Assembly: GCF_009755275.1 (NCBI RefSeq)
Contig: NZ_WQLA01000001.1
Location: 558,001 to 622,000, forward strand
Direction: 5' to 3'
DNA length: 64,000 bases
DNA from: Mucilaginibacter aquatilis
GTDB taxonomy: Bacteria > Bacteroidota > Bacteroidia > Sphingobacteriales > Sphingobacteriaceae
Positions 27,426 through 36,322 of the stretch are shown here, in pieces. Position 1 is the first letter of the stretch. The number at the start of each line of letters is the position of its first letter. The notes under the pieces are model-generated. The model saw only the letters and a list, made by a program, of their open reading frames with translations, was not told the origin of the DNA and ran no database searches. A program made the translations under genes and the position numbers.

Positions 27426-29741
27426 ATGATAAAGCGTTTGCATTTACTTTTTTGCCTCACACTCCTGCTTTGTATTGGCGTAAGTAGGGCTCAAAACACT
27501 GAGCTTAAACAAAATAATATAGTATGGACCACCCAAAGCCAAAACTCAGGAGAAAGCATGCCCTGTGGTGGTGGAGATATTGGTTTGAATGTTTGGGTTG
27601 AAAAAGGTGAACTCTTCTTTTACTTATCCAAAAGCGGCACATTTGATGAGAATAACACCTTTTTAAAATTGGGTCGCGTACGGGTAAAGTTGTATCCTAA
27701 TCCGTTTGATGGCAAGGATTTTAAGCAGGAGCTTTCCCTACAAACCGGTGCGGTAAACATTGAAGGGGGCAACGGTAAGCTGAAAGCAAATATTAAGGTT
27801 TGGGTTGATGTGCATCGTCCGGTTATTCATGTAGATGTAAGCAGCAGTCAACCCGTAAAAACCGAAGCCGCCTATGAAAGCTGGCGAACCGCAGACCGCT
27901 ATACCAAGGGCCGTGAAAACAACCAAAGCTCATGGAAATGGGCTAACCGCCCCGACATTCGTACCCGCAAAGACGAGATAATTATTAACAGCAATAGCAT
28001 TGTTTTTTATCATCGCAATGCCGATACCACCGTTTTTGATGCAACGGTAGCCCACGAGGGCATGGAAGGTGTAAAAACTCAAATGTTCAATCCGCTAAAG
28101 CAGCTAACATTTGGTGGTAACCTGCAGGGCAAAGGCATGGTTGCAGCCGGAACGTATTCGGGCACACTTTACCACACACCATTTAAGGGCTGGAGATTGC
28201 AAAGTAAATCGCCCTCCAAAAAACAAAGCATCGAGCTTTACCTGCATACCGCACAAGTACCTGCCCTAAACCAATGGCAAGCCGGATTGCAGCAGGTAAT
28301 TAAAGAAGCACAATTGGCCCGGAAAGCCGAGTTAAATACCCAAAATTGGTGGAGACAATATTGGAACCGCAGTTTTATACATATAAATTCCGATTCGGTG
28401 CAAACGGAAGCCTGGCAGGCAGGGCGCAATTATCAGTTGTTTCGCTATATGTTAGGATGCAACGCATTTGGGCAATATCCTACCAAATTTAACGGTGGCT
28501 TGTTTACGTATGATCCGAATTTTACCGATACTGCCTCTAAATTCACGCCCGACTTTCGCCTTTGGGGTGGCGGCCTAATGACCGCTCAAAACCAGCGGCT
28601 GGTATACTTCCCTATGCTCAAAAACGGCGACTTTGACCTCATGAAGCCGCAGTTTGACTTTTACCTTCGCACGCTCAAAAATGCCGAGCTACGCAGCCAA
28701 ACCTACTGGAACCACGCCGGAGCTAGCTTTACTGAGCAACTGGAAAACTTTGGCCTGCCCAACGTTACTGAGTACGGCTGGAAACGCCCTGCCGGTTATG
28801 ACAAAGGCATGGAGTATAACGCCTGGCTGGAATATGAATGGGACACGGTGCTTGAGTTTTGCTATATGATGCTCGAAACCGAGCGTTACACCGGCAACGA
28901 CGTTAAACAGTACATTCCCTTTATTGAAAGCTGTCTTACTTTCTTTAATGAGCACTACCAATACTTAGCTCGTAACCGTGGCAGCAAAGCCTTTGATGGT
29001 GCAGGCAAACTGGTACTTTACCCCGGTTCGGCAGGTGAAACGTTTAAGATGGCTTATAATGCCAACTCTACCATTGCCGCCCTGCAAACCGTACTTAAGC
29101 GTTTACTTGATCTTCCTGACGGCTACTTAACCAACGAGCAAAAAAAGAACTGGAACCTGATGCTCAGCCGAATCCCTCCTATCAGTTTCCGTGAGGTAAA
29201 CGGCCATAAAACCATTGCCCCTGCACAAGCTTGGGAACGCGTTAACAATACAGAAAACATGCAGTTTTACCCCATATTTCCATGGGGAATTTACGGCGTA
29301 GGCAAGCCCGACATTGATGTAGCCCTCAACACCTGGAAGTATGACACCCTTGCTGTAAAGTTCCGTAGCGGTGTAGGCTGGAAGCAGGATAACATTTTTG
29401 CCGCCCGCCTGGGCTTAACCGATGAAGCCGCCAAACTTAGTATCTTTAAACTTAAAGATTCCGGCCGTCGTTTCCCGGCCTTTTGGGGCCCGGGTTTCGA
29501 CTGGACACCCGACCATAACTGGGGAGGCTCAGGCATGATTGGCGTTCAGGAAATGCTCCTGCAAACCGATGGCAAAAAGATCATGCTCTTCCCCGCATGG
29601 CCCAAAAACTGGGATGTGCATTTTAAACTGCATGCACCTTATGAAACTATAGTTGAAGCTACGGTTAAAGCCGGTAAACTGGTTGACTTAAAAGTTTGGC
29701 CGGAGAGTAGGAAGGGTGATGTGGTGAATATGTTAAAGTAA
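27426..29741 (+). CDS. secreted DUF5703-type glycoside-hydrolase-like protein
   Basis: The 771-residue product is counted from the ATG at 27426, just after the SASA stop. An upstream in-frame ATG lies inside that gene. It has a signal peptide (MIKRLHLLFCLTLLLCIGVSRA), an N-terminal beta-sandwich (about 20-280; SMPCGGGDIGLNVWVEKGEL, DUF5703 type) and an alpha-helical (alpha/alpha)6-like catalytic region. The latter includes NHAGASFTEQLENFGLPN and FPIFPWGIYGVGKPD, and a short beta domain closes the protein. The general plan is that of GH95/GH65-type enzymes. No activity can be named. It is part of the regulator-esterase operon. Confidence 0.8.
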   Translation: MIKRLHLLFCLTLLLCIGVSRAQNTELKQNNIVWTTQSQNSGESMPCGGGDIGLNVWVEKGELFFYLSKSGTFDENNTFLKLGRVRVKLYPNPFDGKDFKQELSLQTGAVNIEGGNGKLKANIKVWVDVHRPVIHVDVSSSQPVKTEAAYESWRTADRYTKGRENNQSSWKWANRPDIRTRKDEIIINSNSIVFYHRNADTTVFDATVAHEGMEGVKTQMFNPLKQLTFGGNLQGKGMVAAGTYSGTLYHTPFKGWRLQSKSPSKKQSIELYLHTAQVPALNQWQAGLQQVIKEAQLARKAELNTQNWWRQYWNRSFIHINSDSVQTEAWQAGRNYQLFRYMLGCNAFGQYPTKFNGGLFTYDPNFTDTASKFTPDFRLWGGGLMTAQNQRLVYFPMLKNGDFDLMKPQFDFYLRTLKNAELRSQTYWNHAGASFTEQLENFGLPNVTEYGWKRPAGYDKGMEYNAWLEYEWDTVLEFCYMMLETERYTGNDVKQYIPFIESCLTFFNEHYQYLARNRGSKAFDGAGKLVLYPGSAGETFKMAYNANSTIAALQTVLKRLLDLPDGYLTNEQKKNWNLMLSRIPPISFREVNGHKTIAPAQAWERVNNTENMQFYPIFPWGIYGVGKPDIDVALNTWKYDTLAVKFRSGVGWKQDNIFAARLGLTDEAAKLSIFKLKDSGRRFPAFWGPGFDWTPDHNWGGSGMIGVQEMLLQTDGKKIMLFPAWPKNWDVHFKLHAPYETIVEATVKAGKLVDLKVWPESRKGDVVNMLK

Positions 29742-29895
29742 TAACTACTATCTATTTCTCTATCTTCAATGTGTCATTGCGAGCGATAGCATGGCAATCT
29801 CCATATGCAAGGTTTAATGCAATAGGATCGCCGCTTCCTGGTGCAAGCAGTCACTTGTGCCATTCGTCAACTTTTCGCTTATCTACCGCTTCTGA

Positions 29896-30295
29896 GCCGC
29901 GGGGGCTCCTTGTTCTTTTTCTTGATAAAAAGAACCAAAAATCAAGTCACCTCCCTATGCTTCGTTGTCGCACAAGGCCTGCGCTGCAAAGCCGGGCAAC
30001 ACCACGGGCTGCTTAGCTTTTACCCCACTTCGTTCCCGCATTGACCACGCTTCAGCAAAATCTAAGAGGCCCTTGCCAGCCGCACAAGCCATCAGTGCTG
30101 CCCCGCTTTCGCCCCGAAGCTGGGAGGTGACGAAAAATTATCTGAACCGGAATTGATTGTCAATGCAATTCTTAGAAAGAGCGGTGGCCTGCCACAACAC
30201 CCGGCCGGGAGCTGCCCGTGGGGTGGCAGGGATTGTTGTGGCTTGAATTTTTTGTTACTTTTTGTTTCAAGACAAAAAGTAATAGCCCCCGCGGC
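29896..30295. mobile_element. 400-bp MITE-like element with inverted ends
   Basis: Both ends begin with gccgcgggggct (29896-29907; reverse complement at 30284-30295), followed inward by a hairpin and an A/T tract. The left hairpin is gttctttttcttgataaaaagaac (29912-29935) and the right one spans 30255-30282. No transposase is encoded inside. It looks like a non-autonomous element or a large structured repeat. Confidence 0.65.
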
Positions 30296-30356
30296 AATGA
30301 GCGGTACCGAAGCGATCAGCTAATGAATTATGCTATACCGCTTTCTAATACAAAAA

Positions 30357-30427
30357 TGCCATCTCGACTAAGGAAAAAACCTTAAATGACCTAAGCGTCT
30401 AAGATTTCTCCTAACGTCGAAATGACA
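30357..30427. repeat. tgtcat/atgaca palindromic repeat, copy 1
   Basis: The ends tgccatctcgac and gtcgaaatgaca are inverted, and the centre contains aaggaaaaaaccttaaatgacctaag. It is the same family as 36110-36196, 44948-45007 and 59245-59327. Confidence 0.65.
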
Positions 30428-30455
30428 TCAACTATAAATTAAAACAAAGTAGTGC

Positions 30456-32498
30456 CTACCTATCTACCGGTAACCATGTAGCCATATCCACATGGCCACG
30501 GTTACCCCAGGCGTAATATGGTATTAAACGCACATTAACTTTGGAACTGTTGGTACCAATTTCGCGATACAGCGTGTTTTTCCAGCTGTTTTCATTCAGT
30601 AGATCAGCCTGGCCGGTAAGGCTCATGATGGGGCTGTTCTCTATCTTAATTAACTCTGGCTTAAGGTTGTTTTTAACAGGTATAGCCACGTTAAATACTT
30701 TTTGTCCCTTTGCCAAATCGGCCGATTCGAGGCAGTATACCACCGGGCCGCGTTTTACAGCCACCTGGTTACGGGTTTCTTCTACTAAGGGGTTCGATTC
30801 CAGTAACTGTACCGGCATAGGCAGGTTCAATTCAATTTTATCACCGGCTTTCCATTTACGGTTAACTTCTGCATACTCGCCGGTAACAAGCGGGGTATTT
30901 ACCGCCTGACCATTGATCGACAATGAAGCACCTTTGCACCAACCCGGTATTCTTAAAAACACCGAATATGCATTTTTAGGCGCTTGCTCTAACATGATAC
31001 TCACCTTACCATCCCAAGGGTATTCGGTAACCTCATTTAGTTTCAGTTTCGAGCCATCTTTTAAAACAGTGTTTAACGCATTGCCACCGTACAGGTTAAA
31101 GTACAAGCCTTTGTCTGACACGCTGTAAGCATAATCGCTCACCTCGGCAATGGTACGCACTACGTTTGGCGGGCAGCAATTTGATAGTTTAATGTATGGC
31201 ACCCTGTCTTTAGACCAGCGCTGATTAAACGGCAAATCGTCAGAAAAACTCATAGGGTTAGTGTACAAAAAGTTTTTACCGTTTAAGCTAATACCCGATA
31301 GTACGCTGTTGTACAAAGCAAGTTCCATTACATCGGCATATTGCGCCTTGCCGGTAGCCTGTAGCATGCGCCAGTTCCAAAGTACGTTGCCAATGTTGGC
31401 ACAGGTTTCGTTATGCGATGTAAAGTTAGGCAACTGGTAATCGCGGCCGTAAGCCTGGTGTACCTTTTGCACATCAGTAGGCTGATATGATGTTCCATCG
31501 GGAGATACACCATCATACAGCGCACCGCAACCTCCGGTAACATACATTTTGCGGGTTACCACATCGTTCCACATCAGGTCTAATACGTCTTTTATAGATT
31601 GATCGCCTGTTTCGGCATAAACATCGGCGGCACCTGCAAACAGGTAGTTGGCACGCACGGCATGACCCATTACCTTAGTTTGCTGGCGAAATGGTATACG
31701 ATCCTGGTTATCGTCAGTTCCGTCTTTCATCAAACCACGAATGTCTATCAGGTTTTTAGACAGCTCCAGATATTTAGGATCGCGAGTAGTACGGTACATC
31801 TCTACCACACCCATATAGTGCGACGGACAAATGGCATTCCTTGCCAATTCTGGCGATGCTTTTTTATAGAAATTGTACAGGTAGTCGGTAGCTTTGATAG
31901 CCACGTTTAATAACGTTTTTTTGCCCGTAGCACGGTAATGAATACAACCGGCTGTCATTAAGTGGCCTAAGTTGTATGTTTCAAAGTTCAGCCTATCAGC
32001 AAAAGCCTTGGCATTTTTAGGGTCGTTATGCTGCGCTATAATGGTTGGCGTATGTATATATCCATCCGCACGTTGTGCTTTGGCAATAACAGCAATGGTT
32101 TTGTCCATCAGCGCATCCAGCTTTGGGTCTTTAGTAACAGTATACATACTGGCCACAGCCTCAAACAACTTGTAAAAATCGCCGTCATGAAACGGTGGAC
32201 CTGAGTGCGAACCCGTATCCAATCCGGCAGCTATTTCAAAGTTTTTAAAAGCATGGCTTACGTTTGGGTCAGTATATACCTTCCACAGATTAGGTATCAT
32301 GGTATCACGGCACACCTGGAAACGATCGGCCCAAAAGCCTTTGGTCCAGGCCACGTTGCCCATATCCAAACTGCCCAGCTTGGCGTACTTACTTTGCGAG
32401 GTATTAACCAACGCTTTACTTTGTGCCATGGCTTGCGTACCTGTAAAAGCAAGTAACGCAATTACACACTTTATTTTAGTCAGACTCTTCATCATCAT
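30456..32498 (-). CDS. GH127 family glycoside hydrolase (beta-L-arabinofuranosidase-like)
   Basis: The 680-residue secreted protein has a signal peptide ending TQAMAQ. An (alpha/alpha)6 barrel spans roughly 40-450 and is followed by beta-sandwich domains. The zinc/cysteine active-site set of GH127 is intact: Glu364 and Cys366 in HNETCANIGN, and Cys441-Cys442 in SNCCPPNVVR, where Cys441 is the expected nucleophile. Known members are beta-L-arabinofuranosidases. One RG-II enzyme of B. thetaiotaomicron in this family releases aceric acid, so the substrate here is open. It is the most 3' gene of the long minus-strand block. Confidence 0.92.
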   Translation of the reverse strand: MMMKSLTKIKCVIALLAFTGTQAMAQSKALVNTSQSKYAKLGSLDMGNVAWTKGFWADRFQVCRDTMIPNLWKVYTDPNVSHAFKNFEIAAGLDTGSHSGPPFHDGDFYKLFEAVASMYTVTKDPKLDALMDKTIAVIAKAQRADGYIHTPTIIAQHNDPKNAKAFADRLNFETYNLGHLMTAGCIHYRATGKKTLLNVAIKATDYLYNFYKKASPELARNAICPSHYMGVVEMYRTTRDPKYLELSKNLIDIRGLMKDGTDDNQDRIPFRQQTKVMGHAVRANYLFAGAADVYAETGDQSIKDVLDLMWNDVVTRKMYVTGGCGALYDGVSPDGTSYQPTDVQKVHQAYGRDYQLPNFTSHNETCANIGNVLWNWRMLQATGKAQYADVMELALYNSVLSGISLNGKNFLYTNPMSFSDDLPFNQRWSKDRVPYIKLSNCCPPNVVRTIAEVSDYAYSVSDKGLYFNLYGGNALNTVLKDGSKLKLNEVTEYPWDGKVSIMLEQAPKNAYSVFLRIPGWCKGASLSINGQAVNTPLVTGEYAEVNRKWKAGDKIELNLPMPVQLLESNPLVEETRNQVAVKRGPVVYCLESADLAKGQKVFNVAIPVKNNLKPELIKIENSPIMSLTGQADLLNENSWKNTLYREIGTNSSKVNVRLIPYYAWGNRGHVDMATWLPVDR

Positions 32499-32604
32499 TA
32501 TTTACAATTATGTTGTCGGTAGTCTTAAACTAGCGACATAATATCTCCAAATTTTCAAAAACCTCGGATAACGTTTACCAACTCAATAACTATTAATCCA
32601 ATCA

Positions 32605-32698
32605 GGGCGTTGCCTCCGGCCCGGGCTATCCGCTGCAAGTCCTCGTTTCGCTGTCGCTGCACTCCGGGCTTTACGCTACTATCCCTAACGCAAACTGC
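32605..32698 (-). repeat. 94-nt 3'-flank repeat, copy 1
   Basis: In the sense of the adjacent gene it reads gcagtttgcgttagggatag ... agcccggag ... cgaggacttgcagcgg ... gcaacgccc. It lies 26 nt beyond the stop of the GH106 gene. Copies 2 (36221-36308) and 3 (45962-46054) have the same orientation and the same position relative to their genes. End segments gcgtt/aacgc and inner gcccgg/ccgggc can pair. Confidence 0.8.
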
Positions 32699-32724
32699 AC
32701 CTGATTCGGCATGAGAGGCTTGCA

Positions 32725-35700
32725 TCATCTCCAAACCTTCTCCAAAACCACCGGCCCCATCAAACCTGCGGGCAGCAACGGTTTGCCTTCTAAACGGTAA
32801 GGCGCGTTGGTCCAGGTTATCTGCTTTTCTTTAGGCAAACGATGATCGCCCATTAAGCGGTTGGCCCAGGTGTTGGTTACTTCTATTTTAATTTCGTTTT
32901 TGCCCGGTTTAAGAGCTTTTGTGATATCTACCCGGTAAGGCGCTGTCCAGGCCACACCGCAAGGCACGCCATTTACAATCACCTCGGCAAGGTTATCTAC
33001 CCTGCCTAAATTTAGCCACACACTTTCGCCTGGTTTAGCATTAGCCTTCCAATTAAAGTTTTGTGTATAAACAGCAGTTCCCGAGTAATAACGGATGGTT
33101 GAATCGGCCGAGAGGCTCCAGTCTTGCAAAGCGTTCCACTTTACAGGTGCTTTTGGCCCGCCTAATTTTGGATCAAAGCTAACTGTCCAGGCCGTTGATA
33201 AAGTTTGAACGTTTTGTACGGCAGGTTTAGTCTTTACCGCATTTGCTAAAGATTTAGTTGGCGTACGCAACACCACAAATACCGCCCCGCCTGCTTCCAA
33301 TTCCACAGGAACTAATATACGGCTATTTTCTATCTTCCAGCCCTGTGCTTCAAAAGTTTCGCCGGTTAATGGATCAAATAATTCCGGTTTTTGGTTGCTT
33401 AAACGCAGCGACACCTCTAACTTGCGTTTAGCGCTTAACTGGTTTGAAATAAAATAAACTTCAAAATCACCTCCCGAACGGTGAGTCCATGCAACACTAT
33501 CGGCAGCCCTACCCTTTTCGGTAGCCACAAAATCTTTTACTAAACCAATACTGCTAAAGTCGGGTTGCTGATATTGGCCAATAATCAATTTTCCTTTTCC
33601 GCTTTGCTTTAACGCCGGCCCTGTCTCCGGGTGATAAATAATGGTAGCACCATCGGCTATCAACTGGTTTAACTTGTTAACCACCGCAGCCGATCGTACT
33701 GCACCGTTAGGCAACATTTGCGTACTGCCAGGTATAACCAGCACCTTGTAACTGGCGCCGCCGGGCAGTTCAACACGGCCATTGTTCACTTTGGCTAAAC
33801 GCATCAGCGCATCAAGGTTAAACGAGTCATACTTATAGCCACGCAGCGGATCAATCAAGTCCTCGGAACCCAGCATGTTAGAGCTGCTGTTTACCCCAAT
33901 AGGAATAGTGCGCATAGGCAAACCTTTGTTAGCCAAACGCTCTTTCTCGCGGGCAACTCTTTCGGCACCAAAGAGCCCCGGCAGTGTAGGTATTAATCTA
34001 TCTGGCAGTAACGAACGGCGCGGGGTTTCCTCGCCGGTAAATACGGCAATATCGGTAACCGGGTGTCCTTGTTGCAACAACGCCTGGCAACGGTTCACGT
34101 ATTCAACCCATGCACGGCCGGGTTTGTACCAGGTTTGGTCGCGCTGCATAAACAGGCCAATACCATCCAGGGTCATACCGGGTTTGCGGTCAATCCATGG
34201 GTTGTGCATGTTTACATGGTAATCAATTTTGTTAATACCCAACGCCAGGTTACGGTCGCCCAAAGCCTTAAGCATACTCGGATGCTCATTCCACATGGTA
34301 CGTAACTCGGTATATGATTCAGACTGTATAATATTTTTACCGTAAATGTGCCCGCCCGAAATAGCATCCAACATATCATTGGGCTTATCATGTGTTGGGC
34401 TGTTTAACCAAAATTCGCCCATGGTTACATCGGCTATATTGTAATGCAGCAGGCCATCGCTCACCATGGTTGGTGCAACGCTTTCGGCTGTAAATGTGCA
34501 ACCTTTTTGATGCGCCAGGTTAGCCAGCGTAACATAAAATTTATCTACAATAAGCTCGGCTATAGTTTGGCGCACATCGGCCAGTACCTGTTCTGATTTT
34601 GCCGCGCTTTCCACTGGCACGCCCGCCATTACAGGTAGGTAAGCCATCAAATCATACCCCCGGCGCTGCTTAAACTCCTGGGCAAACCCGGCCGACCAGT
34701 TTTGACTGCCACATTCCCAGCTATCCATATGGAAAACCTTTAATACGCGGCTTGCTAATTCAGGACCAATCTGTTTCCAAGCCTCGCCATACCAGTTATC
34801 AAACTGCATTTTAACGGCTACCGGGTTAAACTTATCGCACTCTAAGCCAGCGCCTTTTCCACCCGTGGCATTGGTATGCCCTGTCGAAGTATGGCCTATG
34901 CGTAAAATGGTCCAGTTACCGGCAGGCGCTTTCCAGTTTAACCTACCGCTGGCGTCCAGCTTATCCGTAAGGTCGATAATTTTATCTTTATTGATACACA
35001 ATTCGGCAGGCAACTGCTCAGCCGTGGTATTTTTACTCACGCGCCAAACCTCGCCGGTTTTGCCTTCGAATTGACTAATGCGCGGGTCAGACGATAACTC
35101 AATACCCGTTATTTTAAGCGATTGCTTCCACTTAGCAAAATCCAAATCCTCTGCTCCTGGTTCCGAACCTTCGCGGTTATAATAAAACCTGAAGTATTTT
35201 GCCGTGGTTGGCGTAATTGCATGCGTAACATCAATCCCGGCGTCCTGCCAGCCATGGCGCGGCGGCAGCAAATGCCCGGCCTTACGAAACACTTTACCAT
35301 CATCACTCACCTCAATGCGTAAACGTTGCGCCTGGTAATTAGGCGATGCCGTATGCACCACCAGTGAACGGCACAAAAAAGGCTTGGCAAATTCCAGTTG
35401 AACCCAGCAGGAATCGGTAGTGGCAAAGGTTTTTTTGTTGCCTGCCTCGGCTAAAAACTGCACATCTGTACTAGGCAAACTGGTTGTTACCTTAGGCTTA
35501 ACCGTATTGCTGCTTATTCCCGCACCCACAGGCGACGGGTAAGCCAGCACCGATATATCTTTATAATAGCCTTTGTAGCTCTCGGGGCGTTGGAGCGTAT
35601 CGTTAAATTTCGTACCACCGCTCACCATGGTTTTGCTGAACACTACTTTCTGCATCGACAGTTCGGGGGTAATCCACGGACCACCGGCCAATGCAAACCC

Positions 35701-36087
35701 ATCGCTCACGTGCATCCCCATTTTCAAGCCTAAGCGGTCGGCCTCCTGCATCGAGAACTTCACCATATCCCACCATAAGGGCGAAAGCTGTTCAACAGGC
35801 GGCGTTATGTAAGGCGGGTTGGCAACGCCTTTAATAGTCATTAAATAGGCACCACCCAAACCGGCATTCTTCATGGCCTCTAAATCGGCTGTTATACCAG
35901 CCTTACTTGCCGATGCCTGCATCCAATACCATATAGCCCACGATTTTGCAGCGTACGGCGGATTTCTGAATATTTTTTCAAGATCGGGTCGCTGGGTGGT
36001 TTTGCCGACTGTTTGACCTATTGCTGTATGCACGGAAGAACTCAGGCCTACGCAGCCAATTAATAAATATTTTGTGAGTTTCTTCAT
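32725..36087 (-). CDS. GH106 alpha-L-rhamnosidase
   Basis: The 1120-residue product is counted from the Met at 36087 (MKKLTKYLLIGCVGLSSSVH...), which gives a clean signal peptide. An alternative ATG is 21 nt upstream. The family start WAIWYWMQASASKAGITADLEAMKNAGLGGAYLM is present. Catalytic-domain glutamates fall in HMDSWECGSQNW and FTAESVAPTM. The C-terminal beta-sandwich (VWLNLGRVDNLAEVIVNG) resembles a GH2-type sugar-binding domain. GH106 enzymes remove terminal alpha-L-rhamnose, including from RG-II and RG-I, in the periplasm. This would feed the rhamnose operon. Confidence 0.94.
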   Translation of the reverse strand: MKKLTKYLLIGCVGLSSSVHTAIGQTVGKTTQRPDLEKIFRNPPYAAKSWAIWYWMQASASKAGITADLEAMKNAGLGGAYLMTIKGVANPPYITPPVEQLSPLWWDMVKFSMQEADRLGLKMGMHVSDGFALAGGPWITPELSMQKVVFSKTMVSGGTKFNDTLQRPESYKGYYKDISVLAYPSPVGAGISSNTVKPKVTTSLPSTDVQFLAEAGNKKTFATTDSCWVQLEFAKPFLCRSLVVHTASPNYQAQRLRIEVSDDGKVFRKAGHLLPPRHGWQDAGIDVTHAITPTTAKYFRFYYNREGSEPGAEDLDFAKWKQSLKITGIELSSDPRISQFEGKTGEVWRVSKNTTAEQLPAELCINKDKIIDLTDKLDASGRLNWKAPAGNWTILRIGHTSTGHTNATGGKGAGLECDKFNPVAVKMQFDNWYGEAWKQIGPELASRVLKVFHMDSWECGSQNWSAGFAQEFKQRRGYDLMAYLPVMAGVPVESAAKSEQVLADVRQTIAELIVDKFYVTLANLAHQKGCTFTAESVAPTMVSDGLLHYNIADVTMGEFWLNSPTHDKPNDMLDAISGGHIYGKNIIQSESYTELRTMWNEHPSMLKALGDRNLALGINKIDYHVNMHNPWIDRKPGMTLDGIGLFMQRDQTWYKPGRAWVEYVNRCQALLQQGHPVTDIAVFTGEETPRRSLLPDRLIPTLPGLFGAERVAREKERLANKGLPMRTIPIGVNSSSNMLGSEDLIDPLRGYKYDSFNLDALMRLAKVNNGRVELPGGASYKVLVIPGSTQMLPNGAVRSAAVVNKLNQLIADGATIIYHPETGPALKQSGKGKLIIGQYQQPDFSSIGLVKDFVATEKGRAADSVAWTHRSGGDFEVYFISNQLSAKRKLEVSLRLSNQKPELFDPLTGETFEAQGWKIENSRILVPVELEAGGAVFVVLRTPTKSLANAVKTKPAVQNVQTLSTAWTVSFDPKLGGPKAPVKWNALQDWSLSADSTIRYYSGTAVYTQNFNWKANAKPGESVWLNLGRVDNLAEVIVNGVPCGVAWTAPYRVDITKALKPGKNEIKIEVTNTWANRLMGDHRLPKEKQITWTNAPYRLEGKPLLPAGLMGPVVLEKVWR

Positions 36088-36109
36088 GATTATTATTCTA
36101 TTAGCCACC

Positions 36110-36196
36110 TGTCATCTCGAACGATAGTGAGAGATCCTATTTGCATTGCAAGCTTATTAGCTTTTATAAGATTTCCCGTTATCACTCGAAATGACA
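36110..36196. repeat. tgtcat/atgaca palindromic repeat, copy 2
   Basis: The ends tgtcatctcgaacgat and cactcgaaatgaca are inverted; the centre includes gcattgcaagcttattagcttttataag. It lies in the spacer upstream of GH106, next to copy 2 of the 3'-flank repeat. Confidence 0.7.
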
Positions 36197-36220
36197 ACGC
36201 ATGTTTTTTTAACTAAATCC

Positions 36221-36308
36221 GGGCGTTTCCCTCCGGGCCGGGCTATTCGTTACAAGTCCTCGTTCCGCTATGCTTCACTCCGGGCTTTCCACGGCAATCC
36301 CTAACGCG
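36221..36308 (-). repeat. 3'-flank repeat, copy 2
   Basis: This is the most diverged copy of the three. It lies 14 nt beyond the stop of the GH2 gene, in the same orientation as copies 1 and 3. Confidence 0.78.
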
Positions 36309-36322
36309 GCCACGCTTCTGTA

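Larger units (their letters stand above)
29742..30455. other. 714-nt intergenic region between convergent operons, filled with repeats
   Basis: No gene is supported. From left to right it holds a gtgtcattgcgagcgatag repeat (about 29770-29830), a 400-bp element with inverted ends (29896-30295) and a palindrome of the tgtcat/atgaca family (30357-30427). Short open frames here run through repeat sequence and look spurious. Confidence 0.75.

Noticed and set aside
29771-30156. Several short open frames (63-81 codons) on the plus strand
   Set aside because: They run through the repeat island between two convergent operons, overlap each other in different frames and resemble no protein.
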